A stretch of DNA of 64,000 bases from Rhodovulum sp. P5 (GTDB lineage Bacteria; Pseudomonadota; Alphaproteobacteria; Rhodobacterales; Rhodobacteraceae), in the NCBI RefSeq assembly GCF_002079305.1, contig NZ_CP015039.1:3022001-3086000 (forward strand). The letters are read 5' to 3'. The notes below the pieces were generated by a model. The model was not told the DNA's origin. It did not search any database and worked only from the letters and a program-made list of their open reading frames with translations. Made by a program: the position numbers and the translations under genes. This document shows positions 1-7,869 of the stretch, piece after piece (within the stretch, counting starts at the first letter, position 1; the number at the start of each line of letters is the position of its first letter).

Positions 1-188
1 AGCGGGCGCGGATCACTGCAAAGGCAGAGGCCCTGCTGCACGAGGTGAAAGGCATCGTGGCCGAGGCCTACGACCAGGCGCTGGCCGGGATCGACCCGGC
101 AGAGCGCGAGGTTCTGGAACGCTGCCTGCAGCAGATCGTGGCCAATCTCGAAACCACGGATGAAGACGGGAAGGAAGACGAAAGATGA
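1..188 (+). CDS. MarR-type regulator, C-terminal fragment
   Basis: Only the last 61 or so codons are in the window, read in the frame that ends with TGA at 186-188. The visible peptide is helical and charged (KAEALLHEVKGIVAEAY, then DPAEREVLERCLQQI), which resembles the C-terminal dimerisation helices of MarR-family repressors. The stop overlaps the ATG of the downstream EmrA-like gene (ATGA at 185-188), so the regulator and pump are co-translated. A MarR regulator heading an emrAB operon is a common arrangement and would make it the pump's local repressor. The DNA-binding winged helix lies outside the window, so the family call rests on the tail and context. Confidence 0.6.
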   Translation, partial: RARITAKAEALLHEVKGIVAEAYDQALAGIDPAEREVLERCLQQIVANLETTDEDGKEDER

Positions 189-1303
189 ACGGGGATCCGG
201 GACAATTCGAGGCCGACCCGACGCAGTCGGCGCCAATTCAGGCAGAGCCGCGCCACGCCGAGGATACGGATCGCCAGGCGCGCGCGCGCCGGTGGCAGCG
301 CCGACTTCTCATGATGTCGCTGCCGGTGGCGCTGGTGCTGGGCGGCGGTGGCATCTGGCTGACCGGCGGGCGCTATGTCGACACCGACAATGCCTATGTC
401 CATCAACCCATCGTGCCGGTGTCGGCCGACGTGGCCGGCCGGGTGGTAGAGGTCGACGTGGCCGAGAACCAGGCCGTGAAGGCCGGGGATCCGGTGTTCC
501 GCATCGACCCGGAGCCCTATCAGATCGCGGTCGACAAGGCCGAGGCCGCGCTGGCCGCCGCGCGCCTGCAATTCGGCGAACTTCAGAGCGCCTATCAGAG
601 CGCCGAGACACAGTTGGCCGCGGCCGAGGATATCCGCGATGTCCGCAAGCATGAATACGACCGTCAGCAGGCCCTGACCGGCCGCGGCGTGACCTCTTCG
701 GCGGCACTGGATGAGGCGACGCTGGCCTGGCGGCAGGCCGAGAACGACGTGCAGGTCGCCCGGCAGGGGGTGGCCGACGCGGCCGCCGCTCTTGGTGGTA
801 ACCCCGGGATCGCGCCCGAGGACTTCCCCGCCGTGCGGGAGGCGCAGGCCGAGTTGGCCGCCGCGCGGCGCGATCTGGACAAGGCCCTTGTGCGGGCGCC
901 GGTCGCGGGCGTCATTGCCCAGATCGAAAGCCTGAATGTCGGCCAGTACCTTGCGCCCGGGACGGCCACCGCCAGCGTTGTCGAAGATGGCCGGACATGG
1001 ATCGAGGCGAATTTCAAGGAAACGCAACTGGGCGGGATCGAGGTCGGGCAACCCGTGTCGGTGACGGTCGATGCCTATCCAGGCGTCACGCTGACCGGCC
1101 ATGTGGAAAGCATCGGCCCCGCGACGGGGTCGCAATACGCGCTGATCCCGGCGCAGAACGCCACGGGCAACTGGGTCAAGGTGGTGCAGCGGCTGTCGGT
1201 CCGCATTCACGTGGACACTGACACCGCCCACCCCTTGCGCGACGGGATGAGCGTCAAGGTCACGGTCGATACCGGAACATCCCGGCTGGACGCCCTGCTA
1301 TGA
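185..1303 (+). CDS. HlyD/EmrA-type membrane fusion protein of a multidrug efflux pump
   Basis: This 372-residue protein is the periplasmic adaptor of a tripartite drug exporter. It has a basic cytosolic N-terminus, one membrane anchor at about residues 41-58, then a biotinyl-lipoyl-like half motif (VSADVAGRVVEVDVAENQAVKAG at about 75-97, quoted here only to locate it). A long alpha-helical hairpin follows at about 115-235, then the second lipoyl half (VRAPVAGVIAQIESLNVGQY) and a beta-barrel region. Length and order match EmrA/HlyD. It starts on the ATGA overlap with the MarR-type gene and its stop overlaps the EmrB-like start at 1300, so the three genes form one coupled operon. The substrate cannot be read from the sequence. 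Confidence 0.93.
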   Translation: MNGDPGQFEADPTQSAPIQAEPRHAEDTDRQARARRWQRRLLMMSLPVALVLGGGGIWLTGGRYVDTDNAYVHQPIVPVSADVAGRVVEVDVAENQAVKAGDPVFRIDPEPYQIAVDKAEAALAAARLQFGELQSAYQSAETQLAAAEDIRDVRKHEYDRQQALTGRGVTSSAALDEATLAWRQAENDVQVARQGVADAAAALGGNPGIAPEDFPAVREAQAELAAARRDLDKALVRAPVAGVIAQIESLNVGQYLAPGTATASVVEDGRTWIEANFKETQLGGIEVGQPVSVTVDAYPGVTLTGHVESIGPATGSQYALIPAQNATGNWVKVVQRLSVRIHVDTDTAHPLRDGMSVKVTVDTGTSRLDALL

Positions 1304-2808
1304 GCGAGCCGTCCGCCCCGCATTTGCAGGTGGCCCATCGGGGCTGGCTGACTGCGGCCATCATGCTGGCCACCGTCATGCAGGTGCTGGACACAACGAT
1401 TGCCAACGTGGCCCTGCCGCATATGGCCGCCAGCCTGAGTGCGAGCCAGGAGGAAATCACCTGGGTGCTGACCTCCTATATCGTGGCCGCGGCCGTGGCG
1501 ACGCCGCTGACCGGCTGGATGGCGGCAACGCTGGGTCGGCGCGCGGTGTTCGTGACGGCCATTGCCGGGTTCACCGGGGCCTCGCTTCTCTGCGGGATGG
1601 CGACGTCCCTGCCCGAGATGGTGGCGTTCCGCATCGTGCAGGGCATCTTTGGCGCGGTTCTTGTGCCCTTGGCGCAATCGGTCATTCTGGACATCAACCC
1701 CAAGGAAAAGATCGGGCAAGCCATGGCGATCTATGGGGCGGGGATCATGGTCGGGCCGATCGCCGGGCCGACGCTGGGCGGCTGGCTGACCGAGAGCTTC
1801 AACTGGCGCTTCGTCTTCCTCGTCAACCTGCCCATCGGGATCCTCGCCCTTCTGGGCGTTCTGATCTTCATGCCGCGGGATGAAACGCGCCGCCGCCCGT
1901 TCGACTTTTTCGGGTTTGCCATGCTGGCCATCGCGTTGGCCGCGCTGCAACTGATGCTGGACCGCGGGCAGCAGGCCGACTGGTTCGCCTCGCTGGAGAT
2001 CTGGACCTATCTCGTCCTGATGCTCAGCGGGTTCTGGGTCTTCCTGATCCATTGCTGGACGGCAGAGCATCCGTTCATCGACCTGCGCATGTTCCGCGAC
2101 CGGAACCTGTCGCTGGGGCTGGTGTTCATCTTCATGATCGGTCTGACGCTGTTCTCGGGCCTTGCGCTGCTGCCGCCGCTTTTGCAGCACATCATGGGCT
2201 ATCCGGTCGTGACCACGGGGCTTGTGATGGCGCCGCGGGGCGTGGGCACCATGATCTCGATGATCCTGGCGGGGCGGCTGGTCAACCGGGTCGGGGCGCA
2301 ACGGCTGATCCTTGTGGGCCTTGCCCTTTCGATCTGGTCGCTCTGGATGATGGCGGGGTTCGAAACGTCGATGGACAGCCGCCCGGTCATCGTCTCGGGC
2401 TTCATTCAGGGGCTGGGGCTTGGCCTTGTCTTCGTGCCGCTCTCGACGCTGACATTCGCCACCATCGCGCAGGACTATCGCGGCGATGCCACCGCGATGT
2501 TCAGCCTTCTGCGGAATGTCGGCTCCGGCGTCGGAATCTCCATCGTCACGACAACCCTGTCGCGGATGATCTCGGTCAACCACGAGGAACTGGCCGGGCG
2601 GCTGACGATGGATGCGCCGCAGGTCTTGCGGGATGTGCCGGGGCTGGTTGGGCACAATCCGACAGTGGCCGCGCAGGTGGAGACACTGGTGACGCAACAG
2701 GCCTCGATGATCGCCTATGCGGACAATTTCGTTTTGATGCTGATCTTCACGGCCTGCGTGATCCCCATCGCCTTGCTGCTCCGGGCGCCGAAGGCCGCGC
2801 CTGTGTGA
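1300..2808 (+). CDS. DHA2-family MFS drug:H+ antiporter (EmrB-like)
   Basis: The 502-residue inner-membrane protein has the length and hydrophobic pattern of 14-helix DHA2 transporters. The DHA2 motif LDTTIANVALP is at about residues 29-39, followed by the loop-2/3 region with GRRAVF and the antiporter motif C region around GPIAGPTLGGWL. It starts with ATG at 1300, overlapping the adaptor stop (ATGA). With the EmrA-like protein it should form a proton-driven pump for hydrophobic drugs or uncouplers, working with an outer-membrane channel encoded elsewhere. It ends 8 bases from the convergent soxR gene with no room for a separate terminator. Confidence 0.93.
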   Translation: MSEPSAPHLQVAHRGWLTAAIMLATVMQVLDTTIANVALPHMAASLSASQEEITWVLTSYIVAAAVATPLTGWMAATLGRRAVFVTAIAGFTGASLLCGMATSLPEMVAFRIVQGIFGAVLVPLAQSVILDINPKEKIGQAMAIYGAGIMVGPIAGPTLGGWLTESFNWRFVFLVNLPIGILALLGVLIFMPRDETRRRPFDFFGFAMLAIALAALQLMLDRGQQADWFASLEIWTYLVLMLSGFWVFLIHCWTAEHPFIDLRMFRDRNLSLGLVFIFMIGLTLFSGLALLPPLLQHIMGYPVVTTGLVMAPRGVGTMISMILAGRLVNRVGAQRLILVGLALSIWSLWMMAGFETSMDSRPVIVSGFIQGLGLGLVFVPLSTLTFATIAQDYRGDATAMFSLLRNVGSGVGISIVTTTLSRMISVNHEELAGRLTMDAPQVLRDVPGLVGHNPTVAAQVETLVTQQASMIAYADNFVLMLIFTACVIPIALLLRAPKAAPV

Positions 2809-2815
2809 GCGTCGG

Positions 2816-3295
2816 TCAGGGGCGCGACCGCCCTCGGCCGGCCGTCAGCAGGGCCGGCCCGCTGGCTGCGGCGCCCAGCCGGTCGTCGGGGTTGCGCAAG
2901 GGGCAGTCCTCTTTCGACAGGCAGCCGCAGCCGATGCAGCCCTCCATCTTGTCGCGCAACTCGGTCAGGCCGTCGATGCGCGCCTGAATGGCGTCTTTCC
3001 ACCCGGCCACCATGGCGCTGACATCGGCGGCGCTGGGTTGTTTGCCGGGCGGGATCGGTTTCAGCAATTCGGCGATCTCGGCCAATGAGAACCCCAGATC
3101 CTGCGCCACCTTTATGATCGCGATCCGGCGCAGGATATCGCGGGAATAGCGGCGCTGGTTGCCATCGCTCCGCTCGGCCCCGATCAGCCCTTTCTTCTCG
3201 TAGAAATGGAGTGTCGAGACGGGCACGCCGCTGCGCTCTGCCACCTGGCCGACCGACAGGATTCCGGGCGGTTTTGTCGCTTTCTGCATCTGCAT
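2816..3295 (-). CDS. soxR: Redox-sensing MerR-family activator SoxR
   Basis: The 159-residue protein has an N-terminal MerR winged helix (VGQVAERSGVPVSTLHFYE from about residue 15), a dimerisation helix, and the diagnostic [2Fe-2S] ligand pattern C-x2-C-x-C-x5-C at Cys120, Cys123, Cys125 and Cys131. These are the family hallmarks of SoxR, which twists promoters open when its cluster is oxidised by redox-cycling compounds. The start is ATG at 3295, only about 10 bases from a perfect SoxR dyad at 3305-3326, so the gene is probably autoregulated. The divergent short-chain dehydrogenase at 3442 is the likely direct target. No soxS is present, as expected outside enterics. Confidence 0.96.
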   Translation of the reverse strand: MQMQKATKPPGILSVGQVAERSGVPVSTLHFYEKKGLIGAERSDGNQRRYSRDILRRIAIIKVAQDLGFSLAEIAELLKPIPPGKQPSAADVSAMVAGWKDAIQARIDGLTELRDKMEGCIGCGCLSKEDCPLRNPDDRLGAAASGPALLTAGRGRSRP

Positions 3296-3302
3296 AATCC
3301 GC

Positions 3303-3333
3303 TTGACCTCAACTTAGGTTGAGGTCCTATACG
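3303..3333 (+). promoter_or_regulatory. SoxR-controlled promoter with 19-bp spacer
   Basis: A -35 box TTGACC (3303-3308) and a -10 box TATACG (3328-3333) are separated by exactly 19 bases, the overlong spacer typical of MerR-family promoters. The spacer is filled by the dyad CCTCAAC-TTAG-GTTGAGG (3307-3324; 9-bp arms if extended to 3305-3326), which closely matches known SoxR boxes. It points toward the dehydrogenase at 3442 and overlaps the soxR upstream region. Confidence 0.92.
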
Positions 3334-3441
3334 AGGTGTCGGCTTGCCGGTGCAAGCCCCCCGGCCAAGTGGTCGGGGTGGGTTCGGGGCCGACGCGCGC
3401 ATTGCCCGCGCGGCTCCGGTCGGAACGGAGCAGACGGAAGA

Positions 3442-4167
3442 ATGACGGAAACCAACAAGATCGCGCTGGTCAGCGGCGCGAACCGCGGTATCGGAGAGGC
3501 GGTTGCCGCCGGTCTGGCGCGCGCAGGCGTGCATGTGTTGATGGGCTGCCGCGATCTGCACAAAGGCGCGGCCGCCGCGGCGCCGCTGATCGCCGAAGGG
3601 TTGCAGGTGACGCCCGTGTCGCTGGACGTGACCGATGGGGCCAGCGTTGCGGCGCTGGCAAGCCAGATCGAGCAGACCCACGGGCGGCTGGACATTCTGG
3701 TGAACAATGCCGGTGTGGGGCTGGACTATGTCCCCGACCTTTCCCCGGTCGAGAAGATCGAGCAGACGCTGGCGATCAACGTGGTCGGCGGCCTGCGCCT
3801 GACCGAGGCGATGGTGCCATTGCTTGGCAAGAGCGCCCATCCGCGGATCGTGAACGTGTCGTCGGAACTGGCGTCCTTCGGTCTGCGCCATGATCCGGAC
3901 TGGGAGCATGGCGACAAGATCATGCCCACCTATGCCGCGTCCAAGGCTGCGGTGAATGCGCTGACCGTCAGCTATGCCGCGGCGCTGGCCGGGCAGGGCA
4001 TCAAGGTCAACGCGATCTGCCCGGGCTATACGGCGACGGCGGCCACGAACTTCATGCCCGACCGGACGCCGGAGCAGGCGGCGGTGATCGTGCTGCGCAT
4101 GGCGCTGCTTGAGGATGACGGGCCCACGGGCGGGTTCTTCAACGATCAGGGCGCGTTGCCGTGGTAA
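3442..4167 (+). CDS. SDR-family NAD(P)-dependent oxidoreductase, SoxR target
   Basis: The 241-residue cytoplasmic protein is a classical short-chain dehydrogenase. It has the nucleotide-binding motif G12-x3-G16-x-G18, an N88-N89-A90-G91 motif, and the catalytic Tyr164-x3-Lys168. I chose ATG 3442 because it begins just before the Rossmann fold and has a purine-rich GACGGAAG upstream; a longer in-frame opening from 3319 would run through the promoter. The family reduces carbonyls with NAD(P)H, and the retained features resemble carbonyl reductase-like enzymes. The SoxR promoter implies induction by redox-cycling agents, so quinone or reactive carbonyl reduction is a fair inference, but the substrate is unknown. 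Confidence 0.92.
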   Translation: MTETNKIALVSGANRGIGEAVAAGLARAGVHVLMGCRDLHKGAAAAAPLIAEGLQVTPVSLDVTDGASVAALASQIEQTHGRLDILVNNAGVGLDYVPDLSPVEKIEQTLAINVVGGLRLTEAMVPLLGKSAHPRIVNVSSELASFGLRHDPDWEHGDKIMPTYAASKAAVNALTVSYAAALAGQGIKVNAICPGYTATAATNFMPDRTPEQAAVIVLRMALLEDDGPTGGFFNDQGALPW

Positions 4168-4188
4168 TCGGGGCGTCGTGACGAACAG

Positions 4189-4215
4189 CGGTATGGGCCG
4201 GTCTGGCCCATACCG
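4189..4215. terminator. 11-bp hairpin between convergent genes
   Basis: A perfect stem CGGTATGGGCC / GGCCCATACCG with a 5-base loop lies between the stops of the dehydrogenase and the convergent cyclophilin-like gene. No U-tract follows on either strand, so it may be a weak or Rho-assisted bidirectional terminator, or an mRNA 3-prime stabiliser. Confidence 0.55.
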
Positions 4216-4226
4216 AAAACCGGCGA

Positions 4227-4673
4227 TCACTCGGCCCGTTCGATCCTGACCGGGATGTCGCCCTTGCGGGCCAGCGCATCCATCGGCCCATCGAACGCCC
4301 CCAGCCTCACAAGCCCGCGGGAGGACGGGAACGGTTTGAGGAAGATCGCCAGATTGCCCCAAGGCGCGTAAAGCGTGATATCGCCCGTTTCCGGTTTGTA
4401 GCTGGCCGGCGCGTCCGTGGTGTCGAGCTTTCGCGGCAGGTCCGCGATTTTCTCGATGCCGTGATAGTCGCTAAGGGTCAGGTCGAGCGGCAGCAGCGCG
4501 GCAAAGTCGTGCCCCACGGTCGTGTCATCAAGGGTGGCGGGCAGAACCTTGTCGCCAACGATAACGTTGATCCGGGTCATGGCAGGTCCCTCTCTGGGGT
4601 CGGTTGCGTGGGCGGGCCAGGTTGCGCCGAAGAAAACCACCGCCGCGGCCACTGACAGGCGACCAGTTTTCAT
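4227..4673 (-). CDS. Exported cyclophilin-like fold protein
   Basis: The 148-residue product starts with a signal peptide (MKTGRLSVAAAVVFFG, cleavage likely after AHA at about residue 23). The rest matches the small cyclophilin-like domain family: MTRINVIVGDKVLPATLDD, then FAALLPLDLTLSDYHGIEKI, GDITLYAPWGNLAIFL and a C-terminal LGAFDGPMDALARKGDIPVRIE. GGAGGG at 4683-4688 supports the ATG at 4673; an internal ATG at the domain start would give a cytosolic form. Proteins of this family often sit near aldo/keto reductases and alcohol dehydrogenases, as here. The biochemical role is not established; isomerase activity should not be assumed. Confidence 0.75.
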   Translation of the reverse strand: MKTGRLSVAAAVVFFGATWPAHATDPREGPAMTRINVIVGDKVLPATLDDTTVGHDFAALLPLDLTLSDYHGIEKIADLPRKLDTTDAPASYKPETGDITLYAPWGNLAIFLKPFPSSRGLVRLGAFDGPMDALARKGDIPVRIERAE

Positions 4674-4758
4674 CCGGGGTCCCTCCCATTGCTTCGGGGC
4701 GTCTCTGGCAAGTTTCGCCGCGCCGGAGGCTTCCCCCCCCGGCGCGGCACCGTCATTC

Positions 4759-5961
4759 TTATGCCTGCGTCATGTCGATGACATAGCGATAGCGCGCCTG
4801 TTTCTTGACCACCTTCGGGTAGGCGTCAGTGATCTGGTCGGGCGTGATCATCTCATACTCTGCCCCGATCCCGTGATGGGCGGCAAAGTCGATCACGGCC
4901 TGGGTTTCCGCGATGCCCCCGATCATCGAGCCTGCAAGGCTCTGCCGGCCAAAGCCCATCAGCATGCCTTGCGCGCCTTCGACCGGGAACAGCGCGCCGA
5001 CATTGACCAGCGTCTTGTCGAGCTTCAGCAGGTTCAGGAATTGCTGCATCGGATAGGCCACCGGCACGGTCGACAGCATCAGGTCGAACGACCCCATGTT
5101 CCTCGCCATCGCGGCCTCGTCCGACCACAGATAGGCCTCCGCCGCGCCAAAGCGCTTGGCATCGGCGATCTTGTCCTCGGTTGTGGTGAAGACGACGACC
5201 TCGGCCCCCTTGGCCGCGGCCAGCTTTACCGCCATGTGGCCCAGCCCGCCCATGCCGATCACGCCGAAGCGCTCACCGGGCTGCAGGTCCCAGTGGTTGA
5301 TCGGCGAAAACGTGGTGATGCCCGCGCACAGAAGCGGCGCGAAACCGGGCAGGTCCACCCCCGGCGGGATGCGCAGGGCGAAGTCTTCCTTCACGACGAT
5401 CTTCTTCGAATAGCCGCCATAGGTGACCCCGCCCGAGATCTTGTCCTCGGAGCCATAGGTGAAGGTGGTGCCGTTCAGGCAGTTCTGTTCGCGGTCGGCC
5501 CGGCAGTTGGCGCATTCCCCGCAACTGTCGACCATGCAGCCGACGCCGGCATAGTCGCCCTCGCGGAACTTGATGACCTCCGCGCCCACGCCGACGACGC
5601 GGCCGACCATCTCATGCCCCGGTACGCAGGGGTAAACCGGCGCGCCCCAGTCGCCATGCACGGTGTGGATGTCGGAATGGCAGATCGAAGAATACATGAT
5701 CTCGATCACCACATCCTTCGGCCCTGCCGCGCGGCGGGTGATGGTGTGGGGCGTGAAGTCGCCGCTGGCGTCAAACGCGGCCCAGGCCTGTACCTGCGAT
5801 TGCGCCTTGGGGTCGGCTTCGGATTGCGCGCGGGCCTCGCCAGCCAAGGCGGCGCCAGCCAGCGGCGCGGCGGCCAGGGCGGCGCCGGAGCGCAGGAATC
5901 TGCGGCGGCTTTCGCCCCCGCGGGTCAGGAATTCAGCGGTTGTCTTGCAGGCATCGCACAT
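4759..5961 (-). CDS. Tat-exported zinc-dependent alcohol dehydrogenase (YahK/CAD type)
   Basis: The 400-residue protein is a medium-chain NAD(P)-dependent alcohol/aldehyde reductase. It has catalytic-zinc CHSDIHTVHGDWG, GHEMVGRV, structural-zinc cysteines in DSCGECANCRADREQNC, and the coenzyme motif GMGGLGHMAVK. Unusually, about 45 residues precede the enzyme and form a twin-arginine signal: S18-R-R-R-F-L followed by an alanine-rich hydrophobic stretch and AGEARAQ. Tat export of a folded, cofactor-loaded dehydrogenase to the periplasm is therefore predicted. The gene diverges from the exported cupin at 6258 and shares with it the dyad at 6078-6092. CAD-type enzymes reduce diverse aldehydes; the substrate is unknown. 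Confidence 0.9.
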   Translation of the reverse strand: MCDACKTTAEFLTRGGESRRRFLRSGAALAAAPLAGAALAGEARAQSEADPKAQSQVQAWAAFDASGDFTPHTITRRAAGPKDVVIEIMYSSICHSDIHTVHGDWGAPVYPCVPGHEMVGRVVGVGAEVIKFREGDYAGVGCMVDSCGECANCRADREQNCLNGTTFTYGSEDKISGGVTYGGYSKKIVVKEDFALRIPPGVDLPGFAPLLCAGITTFSPINHWDLQPGERFGVIGMGGLGHMAVKLAAAKGAEVVVFTTTEDKIADAKRFGAAEAYLWSDEAAMARNMGSFDLMLSTVPVAYPMQQFLNLLKLDKTLVNVGALFPVEGAQGMLMGFGRQSLAGSMIGGIAETQAVIDFAAHHGIGAEYEMITPDQITDAYPKVVKKQARYRYVIDMTQA

Positions 5962-6077
5962 CTTGTCAGTCCTCGATCCGGGTAAACTTGCTTTCCGGTC
6001 AGGTCGTACCCGCCGGGTCTCCCTGAAGATGGACCGGACCGGGTCGCAGGATAATCGCGGCTGAGTTCACCTCACCC

Positions 6078-6092
6078 ATGAAGTGCGATCAT
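6078..6092. promoter_or_regulatory. LysR-type box, copy 1 (ATGA-N7-TCAT)
   Basis: A dyad ATGA-AGTGCGA-TCAT lies between the divergent dehydrogenase and cupin genes. The symmetric T (6079) and A (6091) enclose 11 bases, the LysR T-N11-A rule. The same arrangement with conserved CG and flanks recurs at 7769 and 9747. Confidence 0.65.
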
Positions 6093-6257
6093 GAATGAGG
6101 CGCCGGCCGACAGCTGTTTTCGTGAGCGCGCCTCATGACCGGTATCGGGCGGCAGGGGATTATCCGCAGGCTGCGAGCGCCTAGCTCTTGCCCATCGGCC
6201 GGGACTGTCCCCGGCCCTTGGCCGCAAGGCCGCCTCACATCGAAAGGAGACGACCTG

Positions 6258-6713
6258 ATGACCCGGACACTTGCATCCCTTGCGCTGATCCTTGCCGCCC
6301 CCGCGGCGCTGGCGCAATCCATGGACGTTACCAAAGCGGAGGACCTCGCCGGGCGGATCGGCGGCGCCGAGACCTTTACCGGCACCGTTTACGTCGCGCC
6401 GGTCTTCGGGCCAGACATGGCGTCGGTCAACGCGGGAGAGGTGACCTTCCTGCCCGGCGCACGCTCGGCATGGCATACCCATCCCGGCGGGCAGAAACTG
6501 ATCGTGACCGCGGGCACCGGCTGGGTGCAGGAGCGCGGCCAGCCCAGGCAGGTCATGCAGACCGGCGATGTCGTCTGGTGCCCGCCGGGCGTCGAACACT
6601 GGCACGGCGCAACCGATACGACGGCCGTGACCCATTATGCCATTCAGGAGGTGGTCGATGGATCGGCCGTGACCTGGGGCGCCTTGGTCACCGATGCCGA
6701 ATACGCCGAGTGA
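6258..6713 (+). CDS. Exported cupin-domain protein
   Basis: The 151-residue protein has a Sec signal peptide (MTRTLASLALILAAPAALA-Q) and a single cupin barrel. The metal-binding motif is clear: GARSAWHTHPGGQKL with the first two His, then VVWCPPGVEHWHGA supplying the later His. AGGAG at 6245-6249 supports ATG 6258 over a longer opening. It is a close paralogue of the cytosolic cupin at 9315; both end in a matching A/S-I-Q-E-x-x-D-G-S-x-V-T-W tail. Such small cupins are annotated variously, including mandelonitrile lyase-like and CMD-associated cupins. Its location beside a Tat dehydrogenase suggests a shared periplasmic substrate. A hairpin follows directly at 6721. Confidence 0.85.
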   Translation: MTRTLASLALILAAPAALAQSMDVTKAEDLAGRIGGAETFTGTVYVAPVFGPDMASVNAGEVTFLPGARSAWHTHPGGQKLIVTAGTGWVQERGQPRQVMQTGDVVWCPPGVEHWHGATDTTAVTHYAIQEVVDGSAVTWGALVTDAEYAE

Positions 6714-6720
6714 CCGGGTT

Positions 6721-6750
6721 CCGGGCCGCGGACATTATCCTGCGGCCCGG
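6721..6750 (+). terminator. Hairpin terminator after the exported cupin gene
   Basis: A 9-bp perfect stem CCGGGCCGC / GCGGCCCGG with a 12-base loop starts 8 bases after the stop codon and is followed by CGTTTCGG. The U-run is short, so termination may be partial. It separates the cupin from the LysR gene. Confidence 0.6.
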
Positions 6751-6831
6751 CGTTTCGGCCCTGCGCTGCGCAACCCGAAAAGGCCGATGGCTTTGATGAT
6801 CCAAGCGCATATATACTGAAAGCCCCCCGTC

Positions 6832-7761
6832 ATGATCTTGCCCCCTCAGATCGAGGCGACCCTTATGCTGCGTGAGAACATCAACGACCTGATCGCACTG
6901 GCCGCCGTGGCCGAGGAGCGCAGTTTCACCCGCGCCGCCGCGCGGCTGAACGTGTCGCAATCGGCGCTGAGCCACACGATCAAGGGGCTGGAGGCGCGGC
7001 TTGGTCTGCGCCTGCTCACCCGCACCACGCGATCCGTCGCGCCGACGCTGGAGGCAGAGGATCTGCTGGCAACGCTCAACCCCTGTTTCGAGAAGATCGA
7101 GGCACGGCTGAAGGCGCTGAACGAGGCCCGCGACCAGCCCACCGGCACAGTGCGCATCGTGGCCGTGGAATATGCCATTGAATCTCTTCTCTGGCCCAAG
7201 CTCTCGCCGGTGCTGAAGCGATACCCTTCGGTGAATGTCGAGTTCGTGATGGATTACGGCTTTACCGATCTGGCGCAGTCGCAATGCGATGCGGGCGTGC
7301 GCTATGGCGATCAGGTCAGCGACGGCATGATCTCGATGCGGATCGGCCCAGACGAACGCATGATCTGCGTCGGCGCGCCGGAGTATTTCGCGGCGGCGGG
7401 TGTGCCCGAGACCCCGCAGGCTCTGGCCGATCACCGCTGCATCAACCTGCGCCTGTCCACCCATGGTGCTCTCTATGCCTGGGAGTTCGAGGATGCCGAG
7501 GGGAACGAGATGAAGGTCAAGGTGCAGGGGCAGGTCTGTTTCAACACGGTCAATCCGGTGATGCGGGCCGCTGTCGACGGGCACGGGCTGGCGCTGATCC
7601 CCGAACGGCTGGCTGCCGATCATCTGGCCTCGGGCGCGCTTGCGACCTGTCTCGACGCCTACTGCCCGTCCTTTCCGGGCTTCCACCTCTACTATCCCAG
7701 CCGCCAGCGCCCGTCCTCGGCCTTCGAGGTGGTGCTGGAGGCGCTGCGCGAACGGGCGTGA
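6832..7761 (+). CDS. LysR-family transcriptional regulator 1
   Basis: The 309-residue protein has the N-terminal winged helix FTRAAARLNVSQSALSHTIKGLEARLG and a type 2 periplasmic-binding-like effector domain. The first ATG is at 6832 but a start at 6865 (MLRENINDL) fits the usual LysR N-terminal length; neither has a strong ribosome binding site. An AT-rich TATACT lies just upstream. Three ATGA-N7-TCAT dyads flank the neighbouring operons and fit its expected T-N11-A site, so it probably controls the genes from 4759 to 10747. This link is inferred from motif and synteny. No copy of the dyad was seen before its own start. Confidence 0.9.
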   Translation: MILPPQIEATLMLRENINDLIALAAVAEERSFTRAAARLNVSQSALSHTIKGLEARLGLRLLTRTTRSVAPTLEAEDLLATLNPCFEKIEARLKALNEARDQPTGTVRIVAVEYAIESLLWPKLSPVLKRYPSVNVEFVMDYGFTDLAQSQCDAGVRYGDQVSDGMISMRIGPDERMICVGAPEYFAAAGVPETPQALADHRCINLRLSTHGALYAWEFEDAEGNEMKVKVQGQVCFNTVNPVMRAAVDGHGLALIPERLAADHLASGALATCLDAYCPSFPGFHLYYPSRQRPSSAFEVVLEALRERA

Positions 7762-7768
7762 TCCATTC

Positions 7769-7783
7769 ATGAACAGCGGTCAT
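7769..7783. promoter_or_regulatory. LysR-type box, copy 2 (ATGA-N7-TCAT)
   Basis: ATGA-ACAGCGG-TCAT lies immediately after the LysR stop and about 87 bases before the decarboxylase-like gene at 7870. It shares CATGAA, central CG and TCATGxxTG with the copies at 6078 and 9747. Confidence 0.65.
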
Positions 7784-7869
7784 GGGTGGCGTGATCATCT
7801 GGGCCATTAAGCCCGGCGCGATTTGCGCCACATCTGTCGGCAAGACACGCCATGCTGACAGGAGTTCCC

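Noticed and set aside
2816..3295. Generic MerR regulator of the neighbouring emrAB pump
   Set aside because: The four-cysteine cluster pattern and the adjacent box identify SoxR; the pump has its own coupled MarR-type gene.
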